The notes under the pieces are model-generated. The model was not told the DNA's origin. It saw only the letters and a list, made by a program, of their open reading frames with translations, and did not search any database. Positions 6,205-9,676 of a stretch of 9,676 bases of DNA are shown piece after piece. The stretch is taken from contig DDYO01000092.1 in assembly GCA_002348045.1 (NCBI GenBank), positions 1-9,676 of the forward strand, given 5' to 3'. The stretch comes from Anaerolineales bacterium UBA2232 (GTDB lineage Bacteria; Chloroflexota; Anaerolineae; UBA2200). Numbering within the stretch: position 1 is the first letter of the stretch; every line of letters starts with the position of its first letter. Both the position numbers and the translations under genes were made by a program.

Positions 6205-6551
6205 TGGGATTCTCCTTCGGGGCAGTGCGCATGGATGACGAATCACTGGCAGTCGCGGTTCCCATCAGGGTAACGCGTTTGGTCGAGCTTGTTCACTCAC
6301 CTATAATACTCAGGGTGGACTCACGCCGGCTCTTTGGTTGATGCGAGCCAGCCAGGAGCCGCGGGAAGGATACGATGAGGCTGGCCCCTCTGGATGCTAA
6401 CCCGATGTGTGTGGAACACCACCATGGCCTTGGCTTCACCTCCCATGGACCGCATCCAGAACACACCTGGCAGCGGCTGTCTGAGAAGGTACTTGGACGG
6501 CATGCCGGCTCCTACCTGGGGGCCTCAAGCGATTCAAGGGAGAATGAACCG
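6205..6551. other. Divergent intergenic region between the two lipoprotein genes
   Basis: These 347 bases hold the peptidase promoter (6279-6307) and about 240 bases of predicted peptidase leader. In the leader, GGCTC (6328-6332) can pair with GAGCC (6345-6349), and two CCATGG palindromes (6422-6427 and 6443-6448) can pair with each other. The peptidase frame is open upstream to ATG 6375, which has GGAAGG 5 bases before it, but translation there would place 59 residues before the lipoprotein signal. I see no other gene. Confidence 0.6.
6279..6307 (+). promoter_or_regulatory. Sigma70-type promoter for the C11 peptidase gene
   Basis: TTGGTC (6279-6284) is followed after exactly 17 bases by a perfect TATAAT (6302-6307). 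The predicted start near 6313 gives a leader of about 240 bases. On the opposite strand the same spot reads TATTAT (6303-6308), a possible -10 box for the divergent lipoprotein gene, though no good -35 accompanies it. Confidence 0.6.
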
Positions 6552-8747
6552 ATGACAGAATTCAGGGCCCGCTATTTGGTGGTCATGCTGATCCTTGGCT
6601 TGGTCGCGACTGGGTTGGCCAGTTGTGTGGTGGAGCTGCCGGCGACACCAGTCGCAGTGCCCTCTGCGTTGCCCACCGTGTTTCCTGTTGGCACGCCATC
6701 GACCATGGCGGCTTGGACGGTGATGCTGTACCTTGACGCCGACGATGCGGTGCTGGAGCAGGACATTTACTATGACCTTAACGAGGCGGAGCTGGTAGGC
6801 TCCACCAGCCGGGTGCATATCGTCGCTCAGATGGACCGGTACCAGGGTGGGTTTCGGGGAGAGCCCAACTGGACCACAGCCAAGCGCTTCTATGTCACCA
6901 AGGATGCGAACCTGGAGCGCGTGGGCTCCAGGGAGATTGCCGATCTGGGTGAAGTCAATATGGCCGATGGCGCGGTTCTGGCGGATTTTGTCGTTTGGGC
7001 CATGCGGCAGTACCCCGCGGAGAAGTATGCCCTCATCCTCTCGGATCATGGGGCGGGCTGGCCTGGTGGCTGGAGCGATGCGAGCACCAACGGTGTCTTG
7101 CCTAGAGGCCTCCCATTGGGCAATTCTCTGGGAGACATCCTTTACACGATGGAGCTGGAAGAGGCGCTGCAGCAAGCGCTTTCAGTATCGGGCGTGGACA
7201 AGCTGGACGTCATCGGCTTTGATGCGTGTCTCATGGGCCAACTTGAGGTGCTCTACGCAGCGGCTCCCTACGCCCACTACGCTGTCTCGTCGGAGGAGGT
7301 CGAGCCCTCCTTGGGCTGGGCCTATCGAGCCTTCTTGCAGCGGTTGGTCACCAGGCCGGAGCTCTCGGGGGCGCAGCTTGCCACTGCGATTGTGGAGACG
7401 TACATAGACCAGGACGAACTGATTGTCGATGACCAGGCGCGCATCAAATTCCTGCAGCGCGCGTACAACACCAATCAACGGTTGACAGCCGACCAAGTGG
7501 CGCGTGAGATCAACAAGTCAGTGACCCTGTCCGCGGTTGACCTTGGGGAGTTGTCGGGGGTCGTTCGTGCTCTGGACAGCCTGCTCCTAGAGCTCACCAT
7601 GGTGCAGCAAAAGGATGTGGCCAGGGCCAGAACGTATGCTCAGTCTTTCGAGAACGTGTTTGCCGAGACCTCGCCGAAGGCTCGCCCGTACATCGATCTG
7701 GGACACTGGGCCCTGCTCCTTAGGGACGAGTTGCGCAACAACAAGGTCAACAGCGCGGTGGATGGGCTTGTGGCTGCCATCGATCGTGCCGTCATTGCAT
7801 CGCGCAGTGGTTCGCAGCGGATGGGGGCAACTGGCGTCTCCATCTACTTTCCCAACTCCACTCTCTTCCGAAACGCTGCGTCGGGCCAAGCATCTTACAA
7901 GCTCGTTGCTCAGTCCTTGGCGGACGCAAGCCTCTGGGATGACTATCTCGTCTTTCACTACACGGGGCAACCAATGCAAACGGGTGGACCCACAGGCCCC
8001 ACCCCTCAGCCTGGCGGTGGGGGTCCCGGCGCTGAGAAGGTGAGCATCGCGCCCATCGTGCTGTCATCTTCGCGGACAAGTGTCAGGAGCCCGGTCACGC
8101 TCAAGACGGAGATCAGGGGTGACCGCATCGGATACCTGTACTTTTTCGTGGCGCGAATTGACGAGAGGACAGGCGCGATGATGATTGCCGACATGGACTA
8201 TCTCGAGGCCGATGCCTTCAAGGAGATCGGCGGCGTGACGTATCCCGATTGGGGCGACGAAGCAATCGTGCCCATTACGTTCACCTGGACTCCGACGATC
8301 TTTGCCCTCAGCGACGGGACCAGGACTGAACCTGCGCTCTTTGCCCCCGATACTTACGCGGCGACGATCGAGGGGCTGACTTATGTCTCTCAAGGGCTGT
8401 ACACCATTCCCGGGGAGAGCCGGCAAGTCTTTGCCCGTCTGTACTTTGACGGAAACGGCATCCTCCGCCGCGTGTTGGTGTTCCAGGGCATGACCGCATC
8501 GGGACCGATGTGGGAGCTGCTCTGGCAACCCGGTGACAAGTTCACCATTGTTCAGTCGTGGGTCAAACCCTTGGCGGGAGGAGACGTCGGATTGGAGCTG
8601 CGGACGGGGAGTACGCTGACGCTCGGGGAAAAGAACCTGGAGTGGGTGGAAGTGCCCGCCGCGTCTGGACGTTACACCCTTGGGATGTTCGTGCAAGACC
8701 TGGATGGCAACCTGTACCAGGAGTACGCCGAAGTCGTCGTGGAGTAG
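6552..8747 (+). CDS. Clostripain-type (C11) cysteine peptidase lipoprotein with extra C-terminal region
   Basis: This 731-residue predicted lipoprotein has Arg5 and Arg7, a hydrophobic core, and lipobox LASC with Cys25, followed by a Pro/Val/Thr-rich linker to about residue 52. The clan CD peptidase domain begins at WTVMLYLDADDAVL (55-68). It has catalytic His166 in LILSDHGAGW and Cys226 in GFDACLMGQLE, followed by the typical SSEEVEPSLGWAY, and ends near VSIYFPNS (429-436). C11 enzymes usually cleave after Arg or Lys and mature by self-cleavage. A Gly/Pro-rich hinge (471-494) leads to a region of about 235 residues (496-731) rich in beta-strand pattern that I do not recognise. The start is ATG 6552, with GGGAG 9 bases upstream and the lipobox at residue 25. 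The ATG at 6375 in the same frame is rejected because it would bury the signal. It probably acts on the outer face of the membrane against proteins or peptides. Confidence 0.88.
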   Translation: MTEFRARYLVVMLILGLVATGLASCVVELPATPVAVPSALPTVFPVGTPSTMAAWTVMLYLDADDAVLEQDIYYDLNEAELVGSTSRVHIVAQMDRYQGGFRGEPNWTTAKRFYVTKDANLERVGSREIADLGEVNMADGAVLADFVVWAMRQYPAEKYALILSDHGAGWPGGWSDASTNGVLPRGLPLGNSLGDILYTMELEEALQQALSVSGVDKLDVIGFDACLMGQLEVLYAAAPYAHYAVSSEEVEPSLGWAYRAFLQRLVTRPELSGAQLATAIVETYIDQDELIVDDQARIKFLQRAYNTNQRLTADQVAREINKSVTLSAVDLGELSGVVRALDSLLLELTMVQQKDVARARTYAQSFENVFAETSPKARPYIDLGHWALLLRDELRNNKVNSAVDGLVAAIDRAVIASRSGSQRMGATGVSIYFPNSTLFRNAASGQASYKLVAQSLADASLWDDYLVFHYTGQPMQTGGPTGPTPQPGGGGPGAEKVSIAPIVLSSSRTSVRSPVTLKTEIRGDRIGYLYFFVARIDERTGAMMIADMDYLEADAFKEIGGVTYPDWGDEAIVPITFTWTPTIFALSDGTRTEPALFAPDTYAATIEGLTYVSQGLYTIPGESRQVFARLYFDGNGILRRVLVFQGMTASGPMWELLWQPGDKFTIVQSWVKPLAGGDVGLELRTGSTLTLGEKNLEWVEVPAASGRYTLGMFVQDLDGNLYQEYAEVVVE

Positions 8748-8906
8748 AGCTACGTCGTGGCGGGAAAGCCGTCCTCGATCTTGCTTAGGCCAGTGGATGG
8801 CGGTATGGCTGTTGCTCGATACCAGTGCCGGCCTGGACGGCCCGGGACACTAACGGGGGCTGGACCAGGAGTGTCACCCGTTGCATCGTCTGAGGAGGAA
8901 TGAGCA
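8748..8906 (+). other. Intergenic region with two hairpins before the AOR gene
   Basis: CCGGCC (8828-8833) pairs with GGCCCGG (8839-8845) with one bulged C and a 5-base loop. Just after, GACACT (8846-8851) pairs with AGTGTC (8870-8875) around an 18-base loop. No T-run follows either. A weak promoter candidate, TTGCTT (8781-8786), 17 bases, TATGGC (8804-8809), precedes them. The region could end the peptidase transcript or form a structured leader for AOR. Confidence 0.35.
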
Positions 8907-9676
8907 GTGGTTCGTTGTGCCATCGTTGACCTGAGCCAGCGGCTGGTTCAGGAAGAGACTTCTGATTCGACGATTCGTGATCAGTGGTTGGGTGGTCGGG
9001 GGCTAGGTGCGTGGGAGTTGATGCGCCGGACCGGAGCTGCGACCGATCCATTGGGCCCGGCAAATCCATTCATCTTTTCCGTTGGTCCCCTGACGGGCAC
9101 CCCTTGGCCTACCGGCGCTCGTTACCACGTGACTTTTCGATCGCCCCTCACTGGCATCTACGGCTACGCCAACGCCGGTGGTCACTTTGGCGCTGCTCTG
9201 GCCCGGGCAGGATGGGACTTGATCATCATCGTGGGACAAGCCTCGGAACCTGTCTACCTTGAGGTCCGACCCGATGACATCCAAATCCTCCCTGCCGAGC
9301 ACCTGTGGGGCATGACTACGGGCGAGGTGCACGCGCGCCTGTTAGAGGGATCGCCGAGCTCCCGGGTCGCTGCCATTGGTCCCGCCGGTGAAAGGGGTGT
9401 TCTGTTCGCCGCCCTCATCAATGATCGCAGCAGGGCAGCCGCGCGCTGCGGGGCGGGGGCCGTGCTGGGCAGCAAACGGTGCAAGGCCATCGTGGTGCGT
9501 GACGTGGAGAAGAGGGCCTTTCCCCCCGCGTTTCTTGCATTGGCGAAGCAAGCATCTCAGGCGTTGCGGGCGGCGCCTTCCATTCAAGGCCTGCGGCAGT
9601 ACGGCACCCCGGTACTCATGGCGCCCAAGAACGCTTCCGGCGACCTGCCCGCCAACAATCATCAGTTCGGACAGGT
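8907..9676 (+). CDS. Aldehyde:ferredoxin oxidoreductase family protein, N-terminal part
   Basis: An open frame from GTG 8907 runs off the right edge with 256 complete codons. AOR-family enzymes hold a tungsten (or molybdenum) bis-pterin centre and a [4Fe-4S] cluster, and oxidise aldehydes to acids with ferredoxin in anaerobes. Diagnostic segments are WLGGRGLGAWELM (27-39), FSVGPLTGTPWPTGAR (57-72), FRSPLTGIYGYANAGGHFG (77-95), RAGWDLIIIVGQA, AAIGPAGERGVLFAALINDR and GAGAVLGSKRCKAIVV. The last visible part is YGTPVLMAPKNASGDLPANN. The pterin-binding N-terminal domain is complete here. The cluster cysteines and the C-terminal domains lie beyond the window, so the subtype and metal cannot be told. 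The start is GTG because GAGGAGG (8892-8898) lies 8 bases upstream. The ATG at 8900 is one base from that site and its frame stops after nine codons. Confidence 0.92.
   Translation, partial: MVRCAIVDLSQRLVQEETSDSTIRDQWLGGRGLGAWELMRRTGAATDPLGPANPFIFSVGPLTGTPWPTGARYHVTFRSPLTGIYGYANAGGHFGAALARAGWDLIIIVGQASEPVYLEVRPDDIQILPAEHLWGMTTGEVHARLLEGSPSSRVAAIGPAGERGVLFAALINDRSRAAARCGAGAVLGSKRCKAIVVRDVEKRAFPPAFLALAKQASQALRAAPSIQGLRQYGTPVLMAPKNASGDLPANNHQFGQ

Noticed and set aside
6534..7175. Open frame of 213 codons on the minus strand opposite the C11 peptidase
   Set aside because: It overlaps the catalytic domain of a clearly real gene, and its Arg/His/Gln-rich translation is typical of antisense frames at this GC.
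8064..8696. Open frame of 210 codons on the minus strand opposite the peptidase C-terminal region
   Set aside because: The plus-strand frame is continuous with the peptidase and has regular beta-strand patterning; the antisense product looks random.
8900..8929. ATG at 8900 as the AOR start
   Set aside because: It is one base from the Shine-Dalgarno sequence and out of frame; a stop follows after nine codons. GTG 8907 fits both frame and spacing.
1..9676. CRISPR array, insertion sequence or attachment site
   Set aside because: No spaced direct repeats, transposase or integrase motifs, or terminal inverted repeats were seen on reading through both strands.

Overview
The window has moderately high GC (estimated by eye at about 60%) and reads as an ordinary bacterial chromosome segment, most likely from an anaerobic member of the Chloroflexota (Anaerolineae-like). 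This assignment is inferred from the gene complement: RNase J, a stand-alone pyruvate kinase C-terminal domain protein, an aspartate-semialdehyde dehydrogenase of the archaeal/fungal-like type, a clostripain-type lipoprotein, and a tungsten-type aldehyde:ferredoxin oxidoreductase (AOR). No database search was possible.

Layout: 1-991 (+) is the C-terminal part of RNase J. 1278-1853 (+) is a stand-alone pyruvate kinase C-terminal domain protein. It converges on 1947-2531 (-), a 2H phosphoesterase/2'-5' RNA ligase-like protein. Upstream of that on the same strand is 2748-3965 (-), a secreted GH5-type glycoside hydrolase. A 419-base divergent intergenic region (3966-4384) holds one good promoter on each strand and separates GH5 from asd at 4385-5434 (+). 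asd converges on 5518-6204 (-), a lipoprotein with FG-GAP/VCBS-like calcium-loop motifs. A 347-base divergent region with a strong promoter then leads into 6552-8747 (+), a clostripain (C11) lipoprotein peptidase with an uncharacterised C-terminal region. 8907 to the right edge (+) is the N-terminal 256 residues of an AOR-family protein that starts with GTG.

Most genes look like independent transcription units and do not form one pathway. Three of the products (GH5, VCBS lipoprotein, C11 peptidase) are exported and suggest extracellular polymer degradation or surface functions. RNase J, the PK-C protein, the 2H protein, Asd and AOR are cytosolic. I saw no mobile element, CRISPR array, tRNA or rRNA.

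The most interesting sequence-level signals are regulatory. A hairpin in the asd leader pairs perfectly with its Shine-Dalgarno sequence. Near-consensus sigma70-type promoters precede GH5, asd and the peptidase, the last with a -10 box that may serve both strands. The GH5 gene probably starts at TTG, with its Shine-Dalgarno sequence at the very 5' end of the mRNA. I found no convincing new multi-gene system.
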